From the NCBI RefSeq assembly GCF_021166475.1, contig NZ_JAJOYS010000002.1:1-64000 (forward strand): a stretch of 64,000 bases of DNA. Direction: 5' to 3'. The position numbers were made by a program, and so were the translations under genes. Source of the DNA: Pelagibacterium xiamenense. Lineage in GTDB: Bacteria > Pseudomonadota > Alphaproteobacteria > Rhizobiales > Devosiaceae. The notes below the pieces were generated by a model, which was not told the DNA's origin, did not search any database, and saw only the letters and a list, made by a program, of their open reading frames with translations. Shown here one piece after another: positions 42,946 to 52,144 of the stretch (its first letter is position 1; each line of letters begins with the position of its first letter).

Positions 42946-43958
42946 CCCGGGCCCGAACCGCACCGGTGCTGATCCCGGCGCTGCTCGCAGCCGCAACGCT
43001 GCTCGCGCTTGCGGGCGTCGCCTTCGGGTCGACCTGGATCCCCATCGAGAACGTCGCGATGGTTTTAGTCGGGCTGGGCGACGCGACCCAATCGCTGATC
43101 GTCCTGCAATTGCGGCTCCCCCGCGTCGTCATCGCCATCCTCGCGGGCGGCGCGGTGGCCCTGGCGGGCTACCTGCTCCAGCGCGTCACACGCAACGAAC
43201 TGGCGTCCCCGAGCGTATTGGGCGTCGTCGACGGCGCGGCGCTCGGCGTCGTCATTTTCCTTGCGGCTTTCTCAAACGAGAGCAACGCGCTCATCCTTCC
43301 CATCGCCTTCCAGCCGCTTGCCGCCGCTATCGGAGCGCTCGCAGCCATCGCGCTCGTTTTTGTCCTTGCCGGGCAACAGGCCGCGTCGGCCATCCGGCTT
43401 TTGCTGTTCGGCATTGCCGTAGCCGCCGTGGCCAAGGCACTGACGACGGTCCTGATGCTGATCGGTCCGATCTACCGCACCAACCAGGCCGCGCGCTGGA
43501 TCGCCGGGGCTGTCAACGAGATCAGTTGGAGCGAGATCGTTATCGTCGCGGCGGCCCTGGTACCGCTGGTAATTCTTACGGTCGCCGCGGCGCGAAAACT
43601 CCCGCCCGCCGATCTCGATGAAATTTCCGCGCGCAGCGTCGGGCTCGACCTGCCGGTGTTCCGCATCCTCATTTTCATCCTCGCCGCGCTCCTGACCGCG
43701 GCCGGGGTCGCCTTCGCCGGCGGTATCGGCTTTGTGGGGCTGATGGCTCCGCATCTGGCGCGGCTTGCGCTGGGACGCGGCGTCTATACCGGGCTCATCG
43801 GCAGCTTCGTTCTGGGCGCCATGATGCTGGTGGGCGCGGATTTGATCGTCCGCGTCGCCTTCGCGCCGGTCGAAGTGCCCGCCGGCACGGTGACGGCGAT
43901 CATCGGCGCCCCCTACTTCCTCTTTCTCCTGATGCGAAAGCAACGCAATGACGGATAA
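42942..43958 (+). CDS. Iron-siderophore ABC transporter permease (FecCD family), second
   Basis: 338 residues, same family as the preceding gene: LRLPRVVIAILAGGAVALAGYLLQRVTRNELASPSVLGV and GGIGFVGLMAPHLARL. The two permeases should form a heterodimer. It overlaps the ATPase gene by 11 bases. Confidence 0.9.
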   Translation: MTRARTAPVLIPALLAAATLLALAGVAFGSTWIPIENVAMVLVGLGDATQSLIVLQLRLPRVVIAILAGGAVALAGYLLQRVTRNELASPSVLGVVDGAALGVVIFLAAFSNESNALILPIAFQPLAAAIGALAAIALVFVLAGQQAASAIRLLLFGIAVAAVAKALTTVLMLIGPIYRTNQAARWIAGAVNEISWSEIVIVAAALVPLVILTVAAARKLPPADLDEISARSVGLDLPVFRILIFILAALLTAAGVAFAGGIGFVGLMAPHLARLALGRGVYTGLIGSFVLGAMMLVGADLIVRVAFAPVEVPAGTVTAIIGAPYFLFLLMRKQRNDG

Positions 43959-44769
43959 CCGGATCACTGTCGACGCCCTGACGCTTGGCTATGGCAAGCA
44001 AACGGTTCTGAACGCGCTCTCGCTGCCCATCGCGCGGGGGAAGGTGACGGTGCTCGCGGGCCCGAACGGATGCGGAAAGTCGACGCTGCTGCGCGCCATT
44101 CGCCGGTTGCACCGGCCCGCGAGCGGGCGCATCCTCCTCGAAGAGATCGACATCGCCAAACTGGGCCATAAGGACATGGCCCGCCAGATCGGGCTTTTGA
44201 CGCAAAGCCCCTCAGCGCCCGAGGACATGACGGTGGAGGAACTCGTCCGGCTCGGACGCTACCCCCACCAGACGCTGCTCCAGCCCTGGAGCGCCGAGGA
44301 CGGACGCGCCATCGACAAGGCGATGGCGGGCACAGGTGTGGCGCACCTGCGCGAACGGGCGCTCGGCTCGCTCTCGGGCGGACAGCTCCAGCGCGTCTGG
44401 ATCGCCATGGTGCTGGCGCAGGAAAGCGACATCATCTGCCTCGACGAGCCGGTCAATCACCTGGACATGGCGCACCAGATCGATTGCCTCAACCTTGTCT
44501 CGCAGCTGAACGCGGAGTTCGGGAGAACGGTGGTGCTGGTGCTCCACGACCTCAATCTCGCCGCGCGGCATGCCGACCGGCTCGTCTTTATCAAGGACGG
44601 CAGGGTCGAGGCCGCCGGGACGCCCGAAACGCTGATGCACGAAGACATGATCCGGAACGTCTTCGGCGTGCATTCGAAGGTGATTACCGATCCGGTGCAT
44701 GGGCGCCCAATGTGCATCCCCATAGGCACGGCGCCGTGGCGCAAGATGGTGCCCGTGAGCGACACCTAG
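43948..44769 (+). CDS. Iron-siderophore ABC transporter ATP-binding protein (FecE type)
   Basis: 273 residues. Walker A LAGPNGCGKST, Q-loop LLTQSPSAPEDMTVEELV (FecE/FhuC type), signature LSGGQLQRVWIAMVLAQ, Walker B IICLDEPVNHLD and switch His VLHDLNLAARHAD. Completes the importer with the divergent binding protein. Confidence 0.93.
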   Translation: MTDNRITVDALTLGYGKQTVLNALSLPIARGKVTVLAGPNGCGKSTLLRAIRRLHRPASGRILLEEIDIAKLGHKDMARQIGLLTQSPSAPEDMTVEELVRLGRYPHQTLLQPWSAEDGRAIDKAMAGTGVAHLRERALGSLSGGQLQRVWIAMVLAQESDIICLDEPVNHLDMAHQIDCLNLVSQLNAEFGRTVVLVLHDLNLAARHADRLVFIKDGRVEAAGTPETLMHEDMIRNVFGVHSKVITDPVHGRPMCIPIGTAPWRKMVPVSDT

Positions 44770-45002
44770 GCAGCACCGGCGACGGGCCCGGCAGGCTTCC
44801 TGTCCCACCCCCACAAGGGGGCGGGGAATTGAGCCGCGCCAGGCTCTTTCATGCGGCAAACATCACAACATCCCCTTACCCCTGGGACCCGGCTCAACGC
44901 GAAGTGACGTGAAGCCGCGCCAACTTGTCGTACCGCCTTCGATTGACACCTCTTGCATTTCGTATCACTTTCGTTTCAGTTTCGGATTTACGGAGTCGCG
45001 CC

Positions 45003-46529
45003 TTGAGCGAAACCACCTACGATATCTTCGTCATCGGCGGCGGCATTAACGGCTGCGGGATCGCGCGTGACGCTGCGGGCCGCGGCTTTTCGGTGTTTCT
45101 TGCTGAAATGGACGATCTCGCCAGCGGCACGTCCTCGCGGGCGACAAAGCTCATCCACGGCGGGCTGCGTTATCTCGAACACTACGAATTCCGGCTCGTG
45201 CGCGAGGCGCTCAAGGAGCGCGAAATCCTTTGGGCCGCCGCACCGCACATCATCTGGCCGCTGCGGTTCGTCCTGCCGCATCACAAGGGGTTGCGGCCGT
45301 CCTGGCTGCTGCGCCTTGGGCTGTTCCTCTACGACAATATTGGCGGGCGCAAGCTGTTGCCGCCGACCAAAGACCTCGACCTTGCGATCGACCCGATCGG
45401 CAGAGCCCTCAAGCCGGGCTACGGCAAGGCGTTCGAATATTCGGACTGCTGGGTGGACGATTCGCGCTTCGTCGCGCTCAACGCCCGCGACGCGGCCGAT
45501 CGCGGGGCGCAGATCCGCACGCGCACGAAGGTTGTCTCAGCCAGGCGCGCCAGCGGCCATTGGGAAATCGAAACCCGGAACACCCGCACCGGAAAAACCG
45601 AAACCATCGCGGCAAAAATGCTCGTCAATGCCGCCGGGCCGTGGGTCGATACGGTTCTCGACCAGTCCGTGCACGCGCACGAGAAACACGCCGTAAGGCT
45701 CGTCAAGGGCAGCCATATCGTCGTTCCGAAGCTCTACGACGACCCGCGCTGCTTCTTCTTCCAGAACAGCGACGGCCGCATCTTCTTCGCCATCCCCTAC
45801 GAGGACGATTTCACCTTGATCGGGACGACCGACGAGGATTATTCCGGCGACCCGAGCGATGTCGCGATTTCGGATGCGGAAATCGACTATCTCTGTGCCG
45901 CCGCCAGCGAATATTTCGCCCAACCGGTGACCCGCGAAGCGATCGTCTGGACCTATTCCGGCGTCCGTCCGCTTTACGACGACGGCGCCTCCAAGGCGCA
46001 GGAAGCCACCCGCGACTACGTTCTCAAGCGCTCGGGCGGCGATGGCGAGCCGGCGCTGCTCAACGTCATCGGCGGCAAGCTCACCACCTATCGGCGGCTG
46101 GCGGAATCAGCGCTTGAACATATCGAGGCAGTGCTCGGAAAACGCGGTGGAAAATGGACCGCCGGCGCGCACCTTCCCGGTGGGGACTTCCCCATCGACG
46201 GGTTTGCGCGCGAGGTCGGCAAGCTCGGCGCGGATTACCCGTTCCTCTCCAAAGCGGAGGCCAGGCGCCTCGTGCGCCGTTATGGCACGCGCGCCAGTGC
46301 GATCCTTGGCGAGGCCAAAGCTGTCGAGGACCTGGGGCAGCATTTCGGCGCCGGGCTCTATGCCGCCGAAGTGCGCTATCTGATGGAAATCGAGTGGGCC
46401 CAGACGGCGGAGGACGTCCTCTGGCGGCGCACCAAGCGCGGGCTTGCAGGCACGGAGATCGACGTGGATGCGCTCGAGCGGTTCATGGCGGCGCAGACGC
46501 AGGAAGGCGCGGAAAGGGAACGGGCTTAG
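45003..46529 (+). CDS. glpD: Aerobic glycerol-3-phosphate dehydrogenase
   Basis: Membrane-bound flavoenzyme that oxidises glycerol-3-phosphate to dihydroxyacetone phosphate and feeds electrons to quinone. 508 residues, the usual length. FAD motif VIGGGINGCGIARDAAGRG at the N-terminus, ASGTSSRATKLIHGGLRYLEHYEF, the mid-region VKGSHIVVP and IGGKLTTYRRLAE. The TTG at 45003 is the start: CGGAG is about 8 bases upstream and it places the FAD strand at residue 8. No glpF/K/R genes are adjacent. Its stop overlaps that of the convergent ABC gene by 3 bases. Confidence 0.96.
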   Translation: MSETTYDIFVIGGGINGCGIARDAAGRGFSVFLAEMDDLASGTSSRATKLIHGGLRYLEHYEFRLVREALKEREILWAAAPHIIWPLRFVLPHHKGLRPSWLLRLGLFLYDNIGGRKLLPPTKDLDLAIDPIGRALKPGYGKAFEYSDCWVDDSRFVALNARDAADRGAQIRTRTKVVSARRASGHWEIETRNTRTGKTETIAAKMLVNAAGPWVDTVLDQSVHAHEKHAVRLVKGSHIVVPKLYDDPRCFFFQNSDGRIFFAIPYEDDFTLIGTTDEDYSGDPSDVAISDAEIDYLCAAASEYFAQPVTREAIVWTYSGVRPLYDDGASKAQEATRDYVLKRSGGDGEPALLNVIGGKLTTYRRLAESALEHIEAVLGKRGGKWTAGAHLPGGDFPIDGFAREVGKLGADYPFLSKAEARRLVRRYGTRASAILGEAKAVEDLGQHFGAGLYAAEVRYLMEIEWAQTAEDVLWRRTKRGLAGTEIDVDALERFMAAQTQEGAERERA

Positions 46530-47272
46530 GCCGGCATCCTCGGCACGCTCGCCAGAAGCTTGCGCGTATAGGGATGCTGCGGGGCGGCAAGGATATCGCG
46601 AGTCTTCCCGCTCTCGACGATCTTCCCGCGCTCGAGGATGATGATCTCCTCGCAAAGCGCCGCAACCACGCCCAGATCGTGGGAAACCAGAAGGATCGTC
46701 ATCGCGTCCGAAAGGGTCTTCAAAAGCTCGACGATCCTGATGCGCGTCGAGAGGTCGAGCGCGCTCACCGCCTCGTCGGCGAGGATCAGCTTGGGGCGCG
46801 CGACGATGGCGCGGGCAATGGCGATGCGCTGGCGCTGGCCACCGGAAAATTCGTGCGGATAACGCGAGACGGCGTCCTCGGGAAGCCCGACATCGTGGAG
46901 CGCGGCGCGGATCGCACGCTTGTGGTCGCCGGGGATGCGGAGCGATCGCAGCGGTTCGGCAACGATGTCCTCGACCTTCTGGCGCGGATCGAGCGAGGAA
47001 TACGGATCCTGAAAGACCGCCTGAACCGATTGGCGGTAGCGCCGCATGAAGGTGCGGTCGCGGGCGTCGAAGGTCTCGCCTTCGAACCGGATCGCACCGC
47101 TTGAGGGACGCGCGAGCCCGAGGAGCAGCTTCAAAATGGTCGACTTGCCCGAACCGGACTCGCCCACAAGCCCGACATTGGTGCCGGACCGCACGGAAAA
47201 GGATACGCCATCGAGCACCTGTTGATCGCGGGCGTATGCGAAATCGACGTTTTCGACGGAAATCAGGCTCAT
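46526..47272 (-). CDS. Opp/Dpp-type ABC transporter ATP-binding protein (second)
   Basis: 248 residues. Walker A VGESGSGKST, Q-loop VFQDPYSSLDPR, signature FSGGQRQRIAIARAI, Walker B LILADEAVSALD, switch His VSHDLGVV and C-terminal HPYTRKLLASVP. It is short: the usual Cys-containing oligopeptide C-terminal extension is missing. Start ATG 47272 overlaps the stop of the other ATPase gene; the longer open frame is shadow. Confidence 0.9.
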   Translation of the reverse strand: MSLISVENVDFAYARDQQVLDGVSFSVRSGTNVGLVGESGSGKSTILKLLLGLARPSSGAIRFEGETFDARDRTFMRRYRQSVQAVFQDPYSSLDPRQKVEDIVAEPLRSLRIPGDHKRAIRAALHDVGLPEDAVSRYPHEFSGGQRQRIAIARAIVARPKLILADEAVSALDLSTRIRIVELLKTLSDAMTILLVSHDLGVVAALCEEIIILERGKIVESGKTRDILAAPQHPYTRKLLASVPRMPA

Positions 47273-48078
47273 CGCGCGGCCCCCAGCGCCCTGTCGAACG
47301 CATCCGCCGCCGCGACGAGCGTTCTGGTGTAGTCGTGTTCGGGCCGGGCCAGAACCGTGCCGACCGGGCCGCGCTCGACCACCTCGCCCCGGCGCATCAC
47401 CGTGACGTCGTCGACGATCCGCGCGACGACCGGCAGGTCGTGGCCGATAAAAAGGAGCGCCATGCCCTCCTCGCGCACGAGGCCTGCCATGAGATCGAGG
47501 ACTTCGGCCTGGGTGGTGACGTCGAGCGCTGTCGTCGGCTCGTCCGCAATCAGCAGCTTCGGATGGCACGCCAACGCCATGGCGATGGCGACGCGCTGCC
47601 GCTGACCGCCGGAGACCTCGAAGGGATAGGCGTTGGCGATCCGGTCGGGATCGGGCAGCGCCACGCGTTCGAGGAGACGCCTGACTTCGGCCTCGATGTC
47701 CGCGCGGGCAGCCGGCTCGCCCGCGCGCCGGCGGCGGCGCAGCACGGGCTGGTAGATCTGACTGCCCATTCTCATCAGCGGGTCGAGCGCGGTGAGCGGT
47801 TCCTGAAAGACGGTTGCGACGGCGCTGCCGCGCAGCGGCACGAGATCGGCATCGCGCGCGCCGATGACCTCCGTGCCGTCGAGGACGACGGAGCCTGTCG
47901 CGGTGAGGCCGGGCGGCAGCAGGCCGGTCGCGGCGAGCGCGGTCAGCGATTTGCCCGAGCCGGATTCGCCGATCAGCCCGACGCGGGCGTTCTCGCCTAT
48001 GGTCAGGTCGAGATTCGAGACCAGCAGCGTTTCACCAGACCGCACGGAGAGGTTTTCGATCTCCAGCACCGCACTCAT
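47269..48078 (-). CDS. Opp/Dpp-type ABC transporter ATP-binding protein (first)
   Basis: 269 residues: Walker A IGESGSGKSL, Q-loop VFQEPLTALDPLMRM, signature VSGGQRQRVAIAMAL, Walker [13 protein letters not shown], switch FIGHDLPVV. Like its partner it lacks the C-terminal oligopeptide domain, so this is a compact variant of the Dpp ATPase pair. ATGA overlap with the upstream permease gene. Confidence 0.9.
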   Translation of the reverse strand: MSAVLEIENLSVRSGETLLVSNLDLTIGENARVGLIGESGSGKSLTALAATGLLPPGLTATGSVVLDGTEVIGARDADLVPLRGSAVATVFQEPLTALDPLMRMGSQIYQPVLRRRRRAGEPAARADIEAEVRRLLERVALPDPDRIANAYPFEVSGGQRQRVAIAMALACHPKLLIADEPTTALDVTTQAEVLDLMAGLVREEGMALLFIGHDLPVVARIVDDVTVMRRGEVVERGPVGTVLARPEHDYTRTLVAAADAFDRALGAAR

Positions 48079-48923
48079 CGCGACCGCCTCCGCGTTGGAT
48101 CGCCGATATCGCGCAGCCCGTCCGCAAGCATATTCATGCCGATAACCAGCGTCACGAGCGCAAGGCCGGGCGCGATGGCGCCGAAGGGGGCGGTATAGAC
48201 CGTTCCCTGCGCCTCCTGCAGCAGCCGCCCCCACGAGGCATTCGGTGGCGGCGCGCCGAGCCCGAGATAGGAGAGCGAGGCTTCCGCGATGACCGCGAGG
48301 CCGAATTGCAGGGCGAAATTGACCAAAAGCGTGGGCCAGATATTGGGCAGCAGATGGATGAAGACGATGCCCGCCCATGAGGTGCCCGCGGTGCGTGCGG
48401 CGGTGATGTAGTCCATCTCGAGCACGCGCTTGGCGAGGATGCGCGTGAGGCGTCCGACGATGGCGGAAATCGCAAGGCCGAGCGCGAGGATTGCCGAAAA
48501 AAGGCTGGCGCTGTCGGTCGCGGCGACGACCAGCATGGCGAGCAGAAGCGTTGGAAACGCAATGAGGATGTCGAAGGCGGCGGCGAGGACGTCGTCGAGG
48601 AACCGGGTGGCGAACGCGGCGAGGATGCCCAGCGTCACCCCGATAAGGGCGCCGATGCCGACAGCCCCCGCGCCGACGGTGAGCGCGATGCGCGAGCCGA
48701 TCATGATCTGGGTGAAGAGGTCGCGCCCGAGCCGGTCGGTCCCGGCCCAGTGCGCGAGCGAGGGGCCTTCGAGGCGGCCGCCGGCCATGCCGGCGGGGTC
48801 GTAGGGCGTCCAGACGAGCGTGAGGAGCGCGACGACGACGTGCAGTCCGACGAGCACGATGCCGACGCTGAGCGTCAGCGAGGCGCGCATGCGGCGCGGT
48901 TCGGTTGCGGCGACGGCGGTCAT
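48075..48923 (-). CDS. Opp/Dpp-type ABC transporter permease (DppC-like)
   Basis: 282 residues. HWAGTDRLGRDLFTQIMIGSRIALTVG is the DppC signature after the first helix, followed by the EAA-type loop YITAARTAGTSWAGIVFIHLLPN and SYLGLGAPPPNASWG. ATGA overlaps with both neighbours show tight operon packing. Confidence 0.92.
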   Translation of the reverse strand: MTAVAATEPRRMRASLTLSVGIVLVGLHVVVALLTLVWTPYDPAGMAGGRLEGPSLAHWAGTDRLGRDLFTQIMIGSRIALTVGAGAVGIGALIGVTLGILAAFATRFLDDVLAAAFDILIAFPTLLLAMLVVAATDSASLFSAILALGLAISAIVGRLTRILAKRVLEMDYITAARTAGTSWAGIVFIHLLPNIWPTLLVNFALQFGLAVIAEASLSYLGLGAPPPNASWGRLLQEAQGTVYTAPFGAIAPGLALVTLVIGMNMLADGLRDIGDPTRRRSR

Positions 48924-49885
48924 TTCTGCACGCTCCCATGCGGATCGCGCAGGCGCGGGTCGATGAAACGCTGGGCCAGGTCGGCGAAAAAGCCGATCAG
49001 GAGCACGAGCAGCGTCGAGATGAAGAGGACGCCCTGGACGTTGGGATAATCGCGCTGCTCGATGGCGAGCAGCAGCATGGACCCAAGCCCCGGCAGCGCG
49101 AAGACGCGTTCGATGACGACGGCGCCGAGGAGTGCCGTGGCGAGCTCGATGCCGAGGATCGAGACGACGGGCACCGCGCCATTGCGGATCCCGTGGCGGA
49201 CGAGGGATTCGGAGAACCCCGCCCCCAACGCCCGCGCGGTCCTCAAATAATCGCTGCCCAATACGTCGAGCGTCGCCGAACGCACATAGCGCAGGAGCGA
49301 GGCGGCCATGACGATGGCGATCGTGGCAATGGGGAGGGTCAACGCCCGCAGCGCCGCAACGGGATCACCCCAGCCTTGCGGCGGAAAGCCGCCCGATGGC
49401 AAAAGGCGCAGGTTCACCGCGAAAAGCGTTACGAGCAGGATGCCGACCCAGAAGACGGGGATGGCGATGCCGAGCTGGGAGACGACGGAGATCGCCGCGC
49501 CATACCATTTGTCCGCCTTGACCGCCGCGACGATCCCCAGAGGAACCGCGACGGCAATGGCCAGCGCGAATGAGAGGAGCGTCAGCGGGATGGTAAGCGT
49601 CAGCCGCGTCAGAACCTCCTCGAGCACGGGCGCGCGGCTGACAAAGGACGTGCCGAGGTCGAGCCGGACGAGGCTCGAAAGGAAATGAATGAATTGCTCG
49701 AAAAGGGGCAAATCCGACCCCACCTGCCGCCGCGCTGCGGCGATCTGTTCGGGATCGGCGCCGACGGAAATGAGCGAACTCGCCGGGTCGCCCGGCAAGA
49801 GCCGCAGAAGGATGAAGAGCACCACCACCGCCACGAAGAGCGAAATGACGAGGATGGCGAGCCGGCGGAAAATATAGGCGAGAAT
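48920..49885 (-). CDS. Opp/Dpp-type ABC transporter permease (DppB-like), apparent ATT start
   Basis: 321 residues if read from the ATT at 49883-49885. The family signature RLLPGDPA, GTSFVSRAPVLEEV, the EAA loop YLRTARALGAGFSESLVRHGIRN and VIERVFALPGLGSML are all present. No ATG, GTG or TTG exists in frame between an upstream stop and a GTG at 49834, and the GTG would remove most of helix 1 (LAYIFRRLAILVISLF) and has no ribosome-binding site. A strong AAAGGAGGAAG ends 3-6 bases before the ATT. So translation probably starts at ATT; a base error or mutated ATG is the alternative. Confidence 0.8.
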   Translation of the reverse strand: MLAYIFRRLAILVISLFVAVVVLFILLRLLPGDPASSLISVGADPEQIAAARRQVGSDLPLFEQFIHFLSSLVRLDLGTSFVSRAPVLEEVLTRLTLTIPLTLLSFALAIAVAVPLGIVAAVKADKWYGAAISVVSQLGIAIPVFWVGILLVTLFAVNLRLLPSGGFPPQGWGDPVAALRALTLPIATIAIVMAASLLRYVRSATLDVLGSDYLRTARALGAGFSESLVRHGIRNGAVPVVSILGIELATALLGAVVIERVFALPGLGSMLLLAIEQRDYPNVQGVLFISTLLVLLIGFFADLAQRFIDPRLRDPHGSVQK

Positions 49886-49959
49886 GGGCTTCCTCCTTTC
49901 CGCCGGCTGATCCTGGAGCGCTCCCGGAAATCAATGACGACCGGGAACGCGACCCTTGA

Positions 49960-49977
49960 GACGAACGTCAGTTCGTC
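49960..49977 (-). other. Hairpin at the stop codon of the binding-protein gene
   Basis: GACGAAC (49960-49966) pairs perfectly with GTTCGTC (49971-49977); the loop GTCA contains most of the stop codon. It lies between the binding-protein and DppB-like genes, as in two other operons of the window. Confidence 0.5.
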
Positions 49978-51452
49978 TTGACGATATCGTAGGCGTAGAA
50001 CTGCGAGTTGAGCCCGTTGATGGGGTAACCCGTTACGTTGGCCGCCGATACCACGATCTGCGGGTAAAGATAAAGCCAGTCGCTCGCCGCTTCCTCGGCG
50101 ATGATGATGTTGGCCTGCCGCAGCTTTTCGTTGCGCTCCTCGACCGTGGCACTGGATTCCGCCGAAGCGATCAGTTCGATCACCTCGGGGTTGTCATAAC
50201 CCCAATAGAAGTCGGGATTGCCGTAAAAGACGATGTCGCGGTGGTTGACATGCTCTTGCAGCGTCGCCTCGAAGTCCTGCGCCTGATAGATCTTGGTGTA
50301 CCACTCATTGGCCGTGATGATGTTGATTTCGACGTCGATCCCCACTTCGGCCAGTTCGTTCTGGATGAACTGGGCGACAATCGGGTGCGGGTCGTAGTTC
50401 GGCGTATCGAGGGTGAAGCTGAAGCCGTCCGGATAGCCGGCTTCCGCGAGCAATTCGCGGGCACTCTCTGGGTCGTAGGCGTTGACGTCGGTGAGGTCGA
50501 CATACCATGGGTCGGTGGGCGGGACGAACGAGCCGATCAGCGTGCCATAGTCGCCCCAGATGGCCTCGAGCAGCTGCTCATCGTTGATCGCCCGCGCGAT
50601 GGCCTGACGGACCTTCACGTTGTTGAACGGCTCGATACGGTCGTTATAGGCCATCAGTTCCTTGGTCGTGGAGGCACCCTCCGTGACGGTAAAGCTCGGA
50701 TTATCGGCGAACTGCGCCAGAGAATCGGGGCTCTGGACCGAGGTGATGATGTCGACCGCGCCAGTGAGCAGCGCATTGTTGAGCGCCGTGGCTTCGGTGA
50801 AATAGTTGAAGACCACGCCGCCATTGCTCGGCGCCTCGCCCCAGTAGTTTTCGTAAGGAACGAGGCTCAGGCTCGAACCGCGGCGCCAGTCGTCGAGCCG
50901 ATAGGGACCGGTACCGTCCTCGCTCGCCGTGATATCGACCGCCGCGTCGTTGACGATCCAGACATAGCTGAGGTTGTAGGGCAGCGAGATCGAGCGCTCC
51001 GACAGCGTGACCTCGACGGTCAGCTCGTCGATGGCTTCGACCGATTCGATCGTCGCGAGGCTCGACTTGCGCGAGCTCTGCGAGGTTTCCGCCGTCACGC
51101 GCTCGATGCTGTAGACAACGTCCTCGGCGGTCAGGGGATCGCCGGAGTGGAAGGTGACGTCCGGCTGCAGGGAGAATGTGTAGGTGAGACCGTCTTCGCT
51201 GATCTCGTAGTCCGTGACCAGCTGTTCGGTGACCTCGCCCTCATCCTGAAGCTGGAACAGCGCTTCGTAGACGTTGCCGTTGAAGGCCTCGTTGATGCCC
51301 TGCCCTGCGCCGGCGGTGTTATCGAGGTTCTGCGGCTCGTAAAGCGAACCGATGCGGATGACCGCATCGGGGTCCGCGCCCTGCGCCACGGCGGCGCCCG
51401 GCACGAGCACAAGCGCCGCCGCCAGCGTCAGGCCTTTGAAAAGATGTGTCAT
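49968..51452 (-). CDS. Opp/Dpp-type ABC transporter substrate-binding protein
   Basis: 494 residues, family 5 binding protein with a signal peptide (MTHLFKGLTLAAALVLVPGAAVAQ). Features include LYEPQNLDNTAG, YEALFQL, YTFSLQPDVTFHSGDPLTAEDVVYSIERV, KVRQAIARAINDEQLL and ARELLAEAGYPDGF. AAGGAGC lies about 8 bases before the ATG. Ligand may be a peptide, but this family also carries other solutes. First gene of a five-gene operon ending at the glpD 3' end. Confidence 0.9.
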   Translation of the reverse strand: MTHLFKGLTLAAALVLVPGAAVAQGADPDAVIRIGSLYEPQNLDNTAGAGQGINEAFNGNVYEALFQLQDEGEVTEQLVTDYEISEDGLTYTFSLQPDVTFHSGDPLTAEDVVYSIERVTAETSQSSRKSSLATIESVEAIDELTVEVTLSERSISLPYNLSYVWIVNDAAVDITASEDGTGPYRLDDWRRGSSLSLVPYENYWGEAPSNGGVVFNYFTEATALNNALLTGAVDIITSVQSPDSLAQFADNPSFTVTEGASTTKELMAYNDRIEPFNNVKVRQAIARAINDEQLLEAIWGDYGTLIGSFVPPTDPWYVDLTDVNAYDPESARELLAEAGYPDGFSFTLDTPNYDPHPIVAQFIQNELAEVGIDVEINIITANEWYTKIYQAQDFEATLQEHVNHRDIVFYGNPDFYWGYDNPEVIELIASAESSATVEERNEKLRQANIIIAEEAASDWLYLYPQIVVSAANVTGYPINGLNSQFYAYDIVKTN

Positions 51453-51717
51453 ATCATCTTGCTCCTTATAGATGTGCGCGACGATCGGGGTTCCGCCGCC
51501 GGGCGTATCCGTTGCCACACCTTAGCGCCGGAAACGGCGCGGCAACATCGCTAGCATGTCAGTCCGGTTGCTTTTTTGAACCCGGGCGCGGAATGGCTTT
51601 TGCCGGTTTGGCAAATGCTTACAATGTCCTTCCAAAGAGAAGTCCGCAATATTGCCCCGGCACCCGCCGCGCCCTATCTCGATCGCTCGGCCGGTTCAGA
51701 AAAAAGGAAGCTCAGCC

Positions 51718-52143
51718 ATGGTCAAGATCGTCACCCGCCCCACAACCGTCGGCGCGACACTGCCCGGCAAGGGTCAGGGGAAGGTAAAGGCCCGCGCGGG
51801 CGCCGAACTCGAAATCGCCGGAACGGCGGGAGAGACCGGCATGACGCCGGTCGAAATGATGGACGCCGCGCTCGCAGGCTGCCTCGTCCTCTCGGTCCGT
51901 ATCGCGGCCCGCCAGCGCGGTTGGCAGGACCGGCTGGTTTCGGTCGACGTGGACGTCCAGCACGAAAAGGCCGCCGACGGTCCATCCCGCGTCGCCAAAT
52001 TCCGCAGCGCGTTCAAGATCGAAGGCGATTTTAGTGAATCGGAACGCGAGGCACTGATCGCCGACGCCCATGCGCTCTGCACGGTCGGCAATACACTCGA
52101 GCGCGGGGCGGAGATCGTGGACGTGCCCGAGATCGAGGAATAG
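51718..52143 (+). CDS. OsmC/Ohr-family protein
   Basis: 141 residues starting MVKIVTRPTTVGATLPGKG. Both redox Cys of the family are present: GCLVLSVRIAARQ near residue 60 and HALCTVGNTLERG near residue 123. These proteins reduce organic or hydrogen peroxides. AAAGGAAG precedes the ATG by about 7 bases. The gene is divergent from the Dpp-type operon and convergent with the ThuA-like gene (1-base gap). Confidence 0.85.
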   Translation: MVKIVTRPTTVGATLPGKGQGKVKARAGAELEIAGTAGETGMTPVEMMDAALAGCLVLSVRIAARQRGWQDRLVSVDVDVQHEKAADGPSRVAKFRSAFKIEGDFSESEREALIADAHALCTVGNTLERGAEIVDVPEIEE

Positions 52144-52144
52144 G

